From JAENWD01 sp963796915 (GTDB lineage Bacteria > Acidobacteriota > Vicinamibacteria > Vicinamibacterales > JAENWD01): DNA of 64,000 nt. Shown here one piece after another: positions 20,548 to 30,247 of the stretch. The translations under genes and the position numbers were made by a program. The notes under the pieces are model-generated. The model saw nothing but the letters and a program-made list of their open reading frames with translations. It was not told the DNA's origin and searched no databases. Each line of letters opens with the position of its first letter. Position 1 is the stretch's first letter. The stretch is from the NCBI GenBank assembly GCA_963796915.1, contig CAWCNI010000004.1:2976001-3040000 (forward strand), read 5' to 3'.

Positions 20548-21571
20548 ATGATCGAGGTGCTCGTCACCGGCGGCGCCGGCTTCATCGGCAGCAACTTCGT
20601 CCGGCACGCGCTCGCCGAGCACCCCGACTGGCGGATCACCACGCTGGACCTGCTCACCTACGCGGGACGCGCCGAGACGCTGCGCGACGTCATGGACCAT
20701 CCGCGCCATCACTTCGTCCGTGGTGACGTCGCCGACCACGTCGTCGCCGGCGCCCTGGTCGAGCGCTCGCACATCGTGGTGCACTTCGCCGCCGAAACCC
20801 ACGTCGATCGGTCGATTGCCGACGCCGACCGCTTCATCCGCACCGACGTGCTCGGCACCTTCGTGCTGCTCGAAGCCGCGCGCCGCGCGCCGGCGCTGCG
20901 GCGCTTCGTGCAGATTTCGACAGACGAGGTGTACGGCAGCGTCGAAACCGGCGAGAGCGGCGAGACGCGACGAGATCAAGCCGCGCAATCCCTATTCGGC
21001 CAGCAAGGCCGCGGCGGATCGACTGGCCTACAGTTACTTCGCCACCTACGACGTGCCGGTGATCATCACGCGGGCGTCGAACAACTACGGTCCGTTCCAG
21101 TTTCCCGAGAAGATCATCCCGCTGTTCGTGACCAACGCGCTCGACCACCAGCCGCTGCCGCTCTACGGCGATGGCGGCAACGTCCGCGACTGGCTGCACG
21201 TCTCGGACCACTGTCGCGCGCTCGACCTGCTGATCCACCAGGGGACCAGCGGCGAGGTCTACAACGTCGGCGGCGGCAACGAAATCCGCAACGTCGATCT
21301 GACGCACCGGATCCTGGCGCTCGCCGATCGGCCGCTCTCGCTCATCACGCCGGTCAAGGACAGGCCGGGCCACGACCGCCGCTACGCGCTGGCCACGGCG
21401 AAGCTGCGTCGGCTCGGATGGACGCCGCAGGTGTCCTTCGAGCAGGGCCTCGCCGACACCGTCGAGTGGTACCGCGCCAACCAATGGTGGTGGCGCCCGA
21501 TCAAGGACCACGATCCGTCGTTTCAGGCCTATCTCAAGGTCCAGTACCGGAGAGCGGCGCTGACAGCATGA
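20548..21571 (+). CDS. rfbB: dTDP-glucose 4,6-dehydratase-type NAD(P)-sugar epimerase/dehydratase (one frameshift)
   Basis: Makes dTDP-4-keto-6-deoxyglucose for cell-surface sugars. N-terminal Rossmann motif VTGGAGFIGSNFVRHAL, HFAAETHVDRSI, QISTDEVYGSVE in the first frame. One extra base at 20965-20971 separates this from DEIKPRNPYSASKAAADRL (catalytic Tyr-x3-Lys), RASNNYGPFQFPEKIIPLF and GHDRRYALATAK. Corrected length 340 aa is typical for RmlB. The stop overlaps the ATG of the next sugar gene (ATGA), so the two are coupled. Confidence 0.9.
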
Positions 21572-22509
21572 GCGCTCCGGTCCTGGTGACGGGCGCGTCC
21601 GGCTTCGCCGGCAGCCACCTGCTCGATCTCCTCCGATCCGAAGGCGCCACTGTCGTGGCCTGGTCCCGGCGTGGCGCGCCGCACGACGCCGTCGGCGGCG
21701 TGACCTGGCACGCGGTAGATGTCGGCGACGCCGGCCAGGTCGATCGCGCCGTCGCCGCAACCCGGCCTGCCGTTGTCTACCACTGCGCCGGCGACCCGCA
21801 GTCCAACCAGACACGAGAGCGCGTCGGCGCGACGTTCGACGTCAACGTCCACGGGACGATTCACCTGCTGCAGGCAGTGGCGCGGCACGCGCGCGCGGCG
21901 CGCGTCGTCGTCACCGGATCGGCACTCGTCTATCGTTCGTCCACTGAGGCGCTCGACGAGTTTGCGCCACTCGGCCCGTCGAGCCCCTACGGTGTCAGCA
22001 AGCTCGCGCAGGAGATGGTCGCGCTGCGGGCCGCGGAGATCGACGGTCTCGATGTGATCGTCTCGAGGTCCTTCAATCACATCGGGCCGAGGCAGGCGCC
22101 GGCGTTCGTCGCGGCGAGCGTCGCGCGGCAACTGGCGCTGATGGAGATCGGCGCGGCAGAACCGGTGCTGAAGATCGGGAACCTCGACGCGGCGCGCGAC
22201 CTGACCGACGTGCGCGACATGGTGCGCGCCTACCGGCTGCTCGCCGAGCGCGGCAGGCCGGGAATCGTCTACAACGTCTGCCGCGGCGAGGCCCGGCCGA
22301 TTCGAGCGCTGGTCGCGGAGTTGATCGCCCGCGCGCGCATTCCCGTCGACATCGCCGTTGACCCCGCCAGGCTCCGCGCGTCGGACGTGCCCGTCGTGCT
22401 CGGGTCCGCCGCACGACTCACCCGCGATACGGGCTGGACGCCGCAGATTCCCTTCGACCAGACGATCGACGATTTGCTGTCGTACTGGCGGCACGCTGTC
22501 AGCGCCTAG
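21568..22509 (+). CDS. NAD-dependent epimerase/dehydratase, GDP-4-keto-6-deoxymannose reductase-like
   Basis: 313-aa extended SDR: VTGASGFAGSHLLDLL (cofactor loop), YHCAGDPQSNQTRERVGA, SSPYGVSKLAQEM (Tyr-x3-Lys), SRSFNHIGPRQAPAFVAAS and DLTDVRDMVRAY. The SFNHIGPRQ and FVAAS patterns are what I associate with GDP-6-deoxy-D-lyxo-4-hexulose reductase (RMD), but the gene pairs with a dTDP-glucose dehydratase, so the true nucleotide sugar is open. Probably supplies a deoxy sugar for O-antigen or glycans. Confidence 0.8.
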   Translation: MSAPVLVTGASGFAGSHLLDLLRSEGATVVAWSRRGAPHDAVGGVTWHAVDVGDAGQVDRAVAATRPAVVYHCAGDPQSNQTRERVGATFDVNVHGTIHLLQAVARHARAARVVVTGSALVYRSSTEALDEFAPLGPSSPYGVSKLAQEMVALRAAEIDGLDVIVSRSFNHIGPRQAPAFVAASVARQLALMEIGAAEPVLKIGNLDAARDLTDVRDMVRAYRLLAERGRPGIVYNVCRGEARPIRALVAELIARARIPVDIAVDPARLRASDVPVVLGSAARLTRDTGWTPQIPFDQTIDDLLSYWRHAVSA

Positions 22510-22517
22510 CAGACATT

Positions 22518-22863
22518 GGCCGATCTAAAGATCGGCCCTACAGACACCATTGGCCTGGCAGGCTCCGGCCGATCTGAAGATCGGCCCTACAGACACCATT
22601 GGCCTGGCAGACTCCGGCCGATCTGAAGATCGGCCCTACAGACGCCATCGGCCTGGCAGACTCCGGCCGATCTGAAGATCGGCCCTACAGACACCATCGG
22701 CCTGGCAGACTCCGGCCGATCTGAAGACGATCGGCCCTACAGACGCCATCGGCCTGTCAGACTCCGGCCGATCTGAAGATCGGCCCTACAGACGCCATCG
22801 GCCTGTCAGACTCCGGCTGATCTGAACGTCGGCCCAGCCTTCGCTACCCGCGTAGTAGTCGAT
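22518..22863. repeat. Seven tandem copies of a 49-bp REP-containing unit
   Basis: Units begin at 22518, 22567, 22616, 22665, 22714, 22766 and 22815, a constant 49-bp period except for a 3-nt insertion in unit 5. Each holds the palindrome GGCCGATCTGAAGATCGGCC followed by CTAC and a fixed 25-nt linker with ATYGGCCTGKCAGACTCC. Linkers are nearly identical, so this is not CRISPR. The last copy is decayed. It fills most of the 464-nt gap between two genes; no ORF is present. Confidence 0.95.
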
Positions 22864-22867
22864 GTCG

Positions 22868-22891
22868 GTAGGGCCAATCTTCAGATTGGCC
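22868..22891. repeat. Solitary REP-like palindrome, opposite orientation
   Basis: GTAG followed by GGCCAATCTTCAGATTGGCC. Relative to the array, G-C at one arm position is replaced by A-T on both sides, so the stem is conserved through paired change. Confidence 0.85.
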
Positions 22892-22924
22892 GGCGGTCCG
22901 CGCTGGCGCTTCAACCTACTTGGG

Positions 22925-22953
22925 TTGACAGCGGGATCCGCCTACGCCATGAT
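22925..22953 (+). promoter_or_regulatory. Promoter of the radical SAM gene
   Basis: TTGACA (22925-22930), 17-nt spacer, CATGAT (22948-22953). It places the start site near 22960, which rules out the upstream TTG at 22953 as start codon. Confidence 0.55.
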
Positions 22954-22973
22954 TGGCGAAGAAACATCGAAAC

Positions 22974-23951
22974 ATGCCTCAAGACAGCCTGTTTCAGCTC
23001 ACTCCTCGACCGACCACGAGGCAAATCGCGCTCGCCGTCCGCGATGGCGGCACCGACGCGCTTCCAGGCGGCGTGCGCCGCGCCGACGACGCGACCTATC
23101 AGGAGGTGCAGTGCCGCTCGGCCCTGAACAAGGTCGAAGGCATGCCCTTCCGCTGGACCCTGAACCCATACCGGGGCTGCACGCACGGCTGTCACTACTG
23201 CTTCGCGCGCCGCTATCACAAGCAGTTCGAGATGGACGCCGACGACCAGTTCGCCCGCGTGATCCTGGTCAAGGTGAACGTCGTGGAGGTGCTGGCCAGA
23301 GAGCTGGCGCGACCGGCGTGGGCGCGCGAGAACATCGCGCTCGGGACCGCAACGGATCCGTACCAGCCGATTGAAGGCCAATACAAGCTCACGCGCGGCG
23401 CGCTGGTGGAGCTCGCCGCATCGCGCACGCCCGTCGGGCTGATCACGAAAGGGCCGATGGTCGTGCGGGACGTGGACGTGCTGACCGATGTCGCACGGGC
23501 GTCGAAGTGCACGGTGTGCGTCAGTGTCCCGACAGTGGACGAAGACGCGTGGCGCCGCCTCGAGCCTGGCACCGCGCATCCGCTCCAGCGGCTGCGCGCC
23601 GTGCAGACGCTGACTCGCGCCGGCATCCGGGCGGGCGTGCTCATGGCGCCCGTGGTCCCCGGCATCACGACCAGTCGGCGGCTGCTCGAAGCGACGCTGT
23701 CCGCCATCGCGCGGCACGACGCCGCCTTCGTCGGCGCCAACGTCCTGCACCTCGAGGGCGGCACTCGGGATCACTTTCTCGGCTTCATCGGCCGGGAATA
23801 TCCCGCCCTGACGGCGGGCTACGAGCGCCTCTACGCGCACGGCTCGAAGCGGGTGCCCAAAGCCTACTCACAGGCCGTGCACGCCACGGTGACGGAGTTG
23901 CGGGAAATTCTCGGGCTGGGAGAACGCGAGCGCCCGGAAGGCGGGGATTAA
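22974..23951 (+). CDS. Rv2578c/SplB-like radical SAM protein
   Basis: 325 aa. The cluster motif CTHGCHYC (C-x3-C-x2-C) sits in NPYRGCTHGCHYCFARRYH near residue 65, followed by GTATDPYQPIEG and LITKGPMVVRDVDVL. This pattern fits the Rv2578c family of radical SAM proteins, related to spore-photoproduct lyase; the reaction is unknown. ATG at 22974 is preferred to TTG at 22953 because of the promoter position. It stands alone after the REP array. Confidence 0.85.
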   Translation: MPQDSLFQLTPRPTTRQIALAVRDGGTDALPGGVRRADDATYQEVQCRSALNKVEGMPFRWTLNPYRGCTHGCHYCFARRYHKQFEMDADDQFARVILVKVNVVEVLARELARPAWARENIALGTATDPYQPIEGQYKLTRGALVELAASRTPVGLITKGPMVVRDVDVLTDVARASKCTVCVSVPTVDEDAWRRLEPGTAHPLQRLRAVQTLTRAGIRAGVLMAPVVPGITTSRRLLEATLSAIARHDAAFVGANVLHLEGGTRDHFLGFIGREYPALTAGYERLYAHGSKRVPKAYSQAVHATVTELREILGLGERERPEGGD

Positions 23952-24033
23952 GCACGGGCCACGAGGCGGCGCCGGACATCGGCCGGCCGCTGGAGCTCGT
24001 GACCCGCGACGGACACCTCGCGCGACTGGCGCG

Positions 24034-26322
24034 CTAGGTGCCGTAAGCCAAGGTGCTCACCAGGTGCGGTCCGCTGGTTTCGAGCACGACCTTGCCGTTT
24101 TCGGCCCGGAAGTGGAAGTGGGCCGTCTCGTTCCATCGCTTGCTGACGGGCAGCTTGATGCGCTCTTCGATGATCCGCTTCAGGAAGCGGGCGCCATAGG
24201 CGAGGCTGTGGCCTTCCTCGACCAGCGCCTCGAGCGCCTCCGGCTCCATCGTCATCGTCTTGCGCCGCCCGAGCAGCGTCTTCTCGATCCGGGCGATGTG
24301 CTGCTGCGCGATCCGCCGGACCTCATCGCGGGTCAGCGGCGAGAACAGCACGACCTGGTCGATGCGGTTGCGGAACTCGGGCGAGAAGCGCCGCTCCATC
24401 TCGCGCATCACTTCGCTCTCGACGTCCTTCACGTGCGTCTGTGCGGCACGGAAGCCGAACGGACTGGCCAGCTTGCGGAAGTGCTCGGCGCCGATGTTCG
24501 ACGTCATGATGATCACGGCGTCGCTCAGGTGGACGCGCTTGCCGCGGCCGTCGGTCATCCAGCCTTCGTCGAAGGCCTGCAGGAACACGTTGAGCAGCGA
24601 CGGGCTGGCTTTCTCCACTTCGTCGAGCAGCACGACCGAGTACGGATTGTCGCGCAGCTGGTTGGTGAGGATGCCGCCGCGTTCCGAGCCGACGACCCCG
24701 CGCGGCATGCCGATCAGTTTGTCCACCGCCACCGACCCGTCCTGATATTCGGACATGTCGATGCGGATCATCTTCTTCTCGTCGCCGAACAGGTACTCGG
24801 CGACGGCCTTTGCCAGCTCCGTCTTGCCAACGCCTGTCGGCCCCAGGAACAGCAGCACGCCATCCGGCCTGTCGAAGCCGTCCTTGAGCGGGCCCTTGTT
24901 CAGGATGAGCCGCTCCGTCACCGCCTTGACAGCTTCGTGCTGACCGACGATGCGCTCGCCGAGACGCTGCTCGATGTCCTTGAAGCGATCCGAGACGTCG
25001 CGGAACACCATGTCTTCCGGAATCCGGGCAGTCTGTGACACGACAGCGACGACGTCGCGCCCGCGCACGTCGGGGCGGTGATCGATCTCAGCGCGCACCG
25101 AGGCCGTGTCGAGCCAGCCGATCGCCTTGTCCGGCAGGCGCAGCTGCCGCATGTAGCGCGGCGACATCTCGAGCGCCGTCTCGATGGCGTCGTCGTCGAT
25201 GCGCACGCCGTAGTTTCGCTCGAGTCTCGGGCGGACGTGGTGCAGGATGTGGCGCGTCTCGTCGATGGTGGGCTCGGCGACGAACACAGTCCGGAATCGC
25301 CGCGCGAGCGCCTCGTCTTCCTGGATGAACTCCTTGTACTCGCTGAGCGTCGTCGCGCCGATGACGCGCACCTCGCCGCGGGCGAGCACGCCCTTCAGCA
25401 CGTTCGCCGCGTCTGCCGGGGCGCCGAGCGCCGAGCCGGCGCCGATGATGGTGTGCGCCTCGTCGATGAACAGGATCAGGTTCGGGCGTTCCTTCAGCTC
25501 GCGCAGGACGTTCTGGATGCGGTCTTCGAACATGCCGCGCAGCATCGTTCCGGCGACCAGGCTGTTCAACTGGAGGCTGGCGATCTGGCAGTCGCGCAGC
25601 CGCACCGGGATGGAGTCGGGCTGGAACTCGATCCGCCGGGCGAGGCCTTCAGCGATCGCGGTCTTGCCGACGCCGGGCTCGCCGATGAGCATCACGGAGT
25701 TGGCGCGCTCGCGGTGGCTCAGCACCTCCACGGTCTGCTGGATCTCGCTGTCGCGCCCGAAGACTGGCGGGAGCCGGTCCTGACGCGCGAGCAGGTTCAG
25801 GTTCGTGGCGAAGTGCTTGAGAAACGGCGGCAGCTCGAACTGCTTGCGCAGCCGCTCCTCGGAGCGCTCGATGTCGCGCACGCGCGAGGTGATGCGGGAC
25901 ACGAGCGACTCGGGCTCGATGCCCGCGCGCCGCATGACGGCAGCCGGCACGCCCTGGCTGTCCTCGAAGAGCGCGGCGAACAGGTCTGACGCCTCGAGCG
26001 TCTGACGGCCCGCCCGCGTGGCGTGGTGATAGGCCAGCTTGAACACCAGCTTGGAGGCCGGCGACACGCGCAGGTCCCGCGCCGGCACGCGCGGCAGGCG
26101 CGCGAGCTCCGCTTCGGTGGCGTGGAGCACGGCGTGCGGGTTGAGGTCGAAGTCCCGCATCACCTGGGCAAACAGATCCCACTCGGATTGGGCGAACGCG
26201 ACGAGCAGATGCTCGTTGCCGACCACGGCGTGCTCTCGTCGCCGGGCTTCCTCGACAGCGCGATCGGCCAGCCGCTGTCCCGAGTCACCAATCTTGCCTG
26301 GGGCGATGTCGAAGTCTTCCAC
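24034..26322 (-). CDS. Clp family AAA+ ATPase (ClpA/ClpC-like, no middle domain)
   Basis: Two-ring unfoldase. Residues about 20-150 resemble a Clp-N double repeat (EHAVVGNEHLLVAF). NBD1: GEPGVGKTAIAEGLARR and LILFIDEAHTIIGAG. NBD2: GPTGVGKTELAKAVAE, SVVLLDEVEKASP and FSPEFRNRID. The coiled-coil middle domain of ClpB/ClpC is missing: NBD1 runs straight into RLGERIVGQHEAVKAV. A hydrophobic SPFGF tripeptide loop lies where ClpP-binding VGF/IGL loops occur, so it may feed ClpP. GTG 26322 is chosen: AGGAGG lies 10 nt upstream, whereas the longer TTG start has none. Confidence 0.87.
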   Translation of the reverse strand: MEDFDIAPGKIGDSGQRLADRAVEEARRREHAVVGNEHLLVAFAQSEWDLFAQVMRDFDLNPHAVLHATEAELARLPRVPARDLRVSPASKLVFKLAYHHATRAGRQTLEASDLFAALFEDSQGVPAAVMRRAGIEPESLVSRITSRVRDIERSEERLRKQFELPPFLKHFATNLNLLARQDRLPPVFGRDSEIQQTVEVLSHRERANSVMLIGEPGVGKTAIAEGLARRIEFQPDSIPVRLRDCQIASLQLNSLVAGTMLRGMFEDRIQNVLRELKERPNLILFIDEAHTIIGAGSALGAPADAANVLKGVLARGEVRVIGATTLSEYKEFIQEDEALARRFRTVFVAEPTIDETRHILHHVRPRLERNYGVRIDDDAIETALEMSPRYMRQLRLPDKAIGWLDTASVRAEIDHRPDVRGRDVVAVVSQTARIPEDMVFRDVSDRFKDIEQRLGERIVGQHEAVKAVTERLILNKGPLKDGFDRPDGVLLFLGPTGVGKTELAKAVAEYLFGDEKKMIRIDMSEYQDGSVAVDKLIGMPRGVVGSERGGILTNQLRDNPYSVVLLDEVEKASPSLLNVFLQAFDEGWMTDGRGKRVHLSDAVIIMTSNIGAEHFRKLASPFGFRAAQTHVKDVESEVMREMERRFSPEFRNRIDQVVLFSPLTRDEVRRIAQQHIARIEKTLLGRRKTMTMEPEALEALVEEGHSLAYGARFLKRIIEERIKLPVSKRWNETAHFHFRAENGKVVLETSGPHLVSTLAYGT

Positions 26323-26509
26323 CGGAACCGAGCCTCCTGCCCTGTAGTAGAGCAATATCGGGTCCACTGGCGCGTTGCGCGAGAGCAAGATCGCAAGAAA
26401 GATTGGAAGCCTTTGGGACGACGTGGGTTAGAACGTGCACCTCGTCGAATTTTCGGTGTGGGACCGTCGACGACGGAGGGTTTCCGGCCTCGCCGGGTGA
26501 CGGCGACCG

Positions 26510-27643
26510 TCAGCCCTCCTGATTTTCGATGAGCCCGGCAAGCAGGGCCGCCCGGAACGCGAGCGGCTCGAGGAGGACGTGTTCGTCGAGGGCGTGCGCA
26601 CCGGCGCCCTCGGGGCCGAGGCCGTCGAGCGTGGGGACGCCAATCGCGGACGTGAAGTTGCCATCCGATCCGCCGCCGGTGGCGCCTTCCGTCAGCTCGC
26701 GGCCCAGGCTCCGCGCGATCTGCCGTGCGCGCTCGAACAAGGCCGCGGTGCCGGGCGTCCGCTCCATCGGCGGACGCTCGATGCCGCCCTCGACAGAGAG
26801 GGTCACCCGGTCGTCGGTCGAGACGAGTCCGGCCATTGCCGCTGCCACCCGCCCGGCATCGGCGAGCGTCGCAATCCGGACGTCCACCTCCATCGTCGCG
26901 GACTCCGCCACCACGTTTGCCCGGGTGCCGCCGGAGATCCGCCCGACGTTGACAGTCAGCCCGCGCGTCGCGTCGGCGAGCGCCAGCACACGCTCCGCCT
27001 GTCGAGCGATCTCGTGCACGGCACTGGCGCCGCGGCCGGGCTCGACACCCGCGTGGGCGGAGATGCCTCGCGCCGTCACCCGGAAATCACCGACCCCTTT
27101 GCGCGCGGTCTTGACAGCGCCGCCGGCGAGCGCCGGTTCCAGCACGAATACGGCGCGGCTCCGCCTGGCTTCGTCCTCCAGCGCCGTGCGCGACGAGGTG
27201 CTGCCGACCTCTTCGTCGCTCGTCCACAGCATCACGACGCGGGTGGCGGACAGGCGTCCGAGGTCGGCGAGCGCACGCACGGCCAGCATCGCCTGTGCGA
27301 TGCCAGCCTTCATGTCGAAGACGCCGGGCCCCGCCAGCGTCGTGGACGTGCGGGCGATCGGCATCCGCGCCAACTGACCGACGGGCCAGACGGTGTCGAA
27401 GTGTCCGAGCAGCAGGACCTGCGTGGGGCCGTCGCCAAACTCCGCCCGGACGTGATCGCCTGCGGTAGCCTGCGGCAGCCTGGTGACGCGGCCCCCGAGC
27501 GCGGTCAGGCGCCGGACGATTTCCGCGCCGCAACGATCGAGCGCGGACTTGTCGGTGGAGGGCGATTCGATAGCGGCCAGTGCTTCGATGAGGGCGATGG
27601 TTTCTTCGCGGTGACGCTCGGCCGCCGCCAGCAGATCCAGCAT
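26510..27643 (-). CDS. M20 family zinc peptidase (glutamate carboxypeptidase-like)
   Basis: 377 aa. LLLGHFDTVWPVGQL (metal His and catalytic Asp), GPGVFDMKAGIAQAML (bridging Asp), TSDEEVGSTSSR (catalytic Glu-Glu), FVLEPAL and, near the end, GLGPEGAGAHALDEHVLLE (last metal His). The dimerisation domain GISAHAGVEPGRGASAV lies between. This is the carboxypeptidase G2/ArgE-like branch; the substrate is unknown. ATG 27643 has GGGAG at the right distance; an in-frame ATG at 27664 is possible. Divergent from the secreted protein gene. Confidence 0.88.
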   Translation of the reverse strand: MLDLLAAAERHREETIALIEALAAIESPSTDKSALDRCGAEIVRRLTALGGRVTRLPQATAGDHVRAEFGDGPTQVLLLGHFDTVWPVGQLARMPIARTSTTLAGPGVFDMKAGIAQAMLAVRALADLGRLSATRVVMLWTSDEEVGSTSSRTALEDEARRSRAVFVLEPALAGGAVKTARKGVGDFRVTARGISAHAGVEPGRGASAVHEIARQAERVLALADATRGLTVNVGRISGGTRANVVAESATMEVDVRIATLADAGRVAAAMAGLVSTDDRVTLSVEGGIERPPMERTPGTAALFERARQIARSLGRELTEGATGGGSDGNFTSAIGVPTLDGLGPEGAGAHALDEHVLLEPLAFRAALLAGLIENQEG

Positions 27644-27676
27644 CCGGACTCCCGGCCGCCGCATAAAGCTGCGGCC

Positions 27677-27682
27677 TATAAT
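27677..27682 (+). promoter_or_regulatory. -10 box, leaderless type
   Basis: Perfect TATAAT ending 7 nt before the ATG at 27690. It also shows that the ATG at 27681, inside the box, is not the start. Confidence 0.6.
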
Positions 27683-27689
27683 GGGGGCC

Positions 27690-28195
27690 ATGTTGGTGCT
27701 GGCCCTCGTCATTCTGGCACTCGCCGCCGAGCGCGGACAGACCCCGTCCGCACCCGCCCGGCCTCCGGCGCCAGTTGTCCGCCCGGCACCGCCGGTCACT
27801 GCCGCGACGCCGGCGCTTTTTCCTGAGGAGCCGCCGCCGTCAGACGAGTCGCTGGGCGTGACGGTCTACCCCACGGCGAAGTTCCTCGCGTCCTTCGACG
27901 CGGGGCGTGGCCAGCGCTATTACCTGTACGGCTCGACGACAAGCTACACCGATCTCGTCGCGTACCTACCGCACGCTCCTCAAGCAGAAGGGCTCGCCCA
28001 TCTTCGAGGCGCCGGCCGTCTACATCTTCGAGATTGGGAAGTACCGACGAGAACGCGATGGCGTTCCCGCCGAGCGTCACCATCAAGGACTACAGCACCG
28101 ATGGCAGCGGCGGCTACCTCAACCCGGCGCCGGGCGCCAACCCACAGCGGTATCCGACCATCATCCAGATAGTGCCGCCGGGTCCGGCCCGGTAG
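27690..28195 (+). CDS. Small exported protein of unknown function (two frameshifts)
   Basis: Starts MLVLALVILALAAERGQTP, a signal peptide, then a Pro-rich linker. One extra C at 27965-27966 and another at 28044-28045 must be skipped; the joined product continues SYTDLVAY, YRTLLKQKGSPIFEAPAVYI, FEIGKY, DENAMAFPPSVTIKDYS and ends QIVPPGPAR at the TAG at 28193. Corrected length is 167 aa. I do not recognise the family. Both shifts follow TAC codons (TACC), as at several other sites in the window. Confidence 0.65.
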
Positions 28196-28215
28196 TTGCT
28201 CTCAGCCGCGGCACG

Positions 28216-29934
<1,719 letters not shown>

Positions 29935-29997
29935 GTCAGCCTCGAACCCTTCACGCCGGGACGAGGCCGCCACGGCGAAGGACGCCGGCGGGTGGGG

Positions 29998-30158
29998 ATA
30001 GCCGCGCTCCCTCCGCCGGTGTGAACCGGCCCACCGTCGCCGAGACTATGGTGGGTCCACCGCAGCGCTTCGCGCGAAGGTGGAATCAGGTTCCAAGGGT
30101 GCGATCTCAACCTCCAGCCGCGCGACTCGCGCGCGTCGGAGGTGCCCCTGGCGGCTAT
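29998..30158 (-). promoter_or_regulatory. TPP riboswitch (THI element) with a 55-nt insertion
   Basis: Read on the minus strand. P1 is a perfect 8-bp helix, AUAGCCGC (30151-30158) with GCGGCUAU (29998-30005). Inside are AGGGGCACC, a P3 stem (ACCTCC/GGAGGT), then the conserved TGAGATCGCACCC, and GGAACCTGAT, matching the THI consensus around CUGAGA and ACCUGAU. The other half of the core, CCGGTTCACACCGG (P5) and CGGAGGGA, lies 55 nt further on. The intervening segment (30030-30084) consists of two perfect hairpins and has no place in the standard fold. Location in front of thiC supports the call. Confidence 0.82.
30030..30084. repeat. Two-hairpin insertion inside the TPP aptamer
   Basis: Hairpin A: CCCACC (30030-30035) with GGTGGG (30050-30055). 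Hairpin B: TCCACC (30056-30061) with GGTGGA (30079-30084), enclosing the palindrome CTTCGCGCGAAG. The segment falls exactly between the J4/5 GAU and the P5 helix. It may be a small mobile repeat; no second copy is seen in the window. Confidence 0.6.
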
Positions 30159-30162
30159 GACG

Positions 30163-30168
30163 ACTATA
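30163..30168 (-). promoter_or_regulatory. -10 box of the thiC transcript
   Basis: TATAGT on the minus strand; the expected start falls at or next to the first base of riboswitch P1. No clear -35. Confidence 0.5.
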
Positions 30169-30177
30169 GCAACTATT

Positions 30178-30247
30178 GGGGGGCTTCGCTGTCGGGTGCT
30201 CAGGGGACGTCGCTGTCGGCTCCTCTCGCGGCTCCGCTGTCGGGTGC
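30178..30247. repeat. Repeats with core CGCTGTCGGGTGC
   Basis: Three degenerate units (TTCGCTGTCGGGTGCTC, GTCGCTGTCGGCTCCTC, TCCGCTGTCGGGTGCC). Same family as 15747-15830 in the opposite orientation. Confidence 0.75.

Noticed and set aside
22518..22863. Regularly spaced palindromic repeats could be a CRISPR array
   Set aside because: The period is exact but the linkers are nearly identical, so there are no unique spacers, and no cas genes are in the window.
22953..23951. TTG 22953 as start of the radical SAM gene
   Set aside because: It falls within the predicted -10 box, so it would not be in the transcript.
24034..26322. ClpB disaggregase
   Set aside because: The long coiled-coil middle domain is missing and a ClpP-loop-like tripeptide is present.
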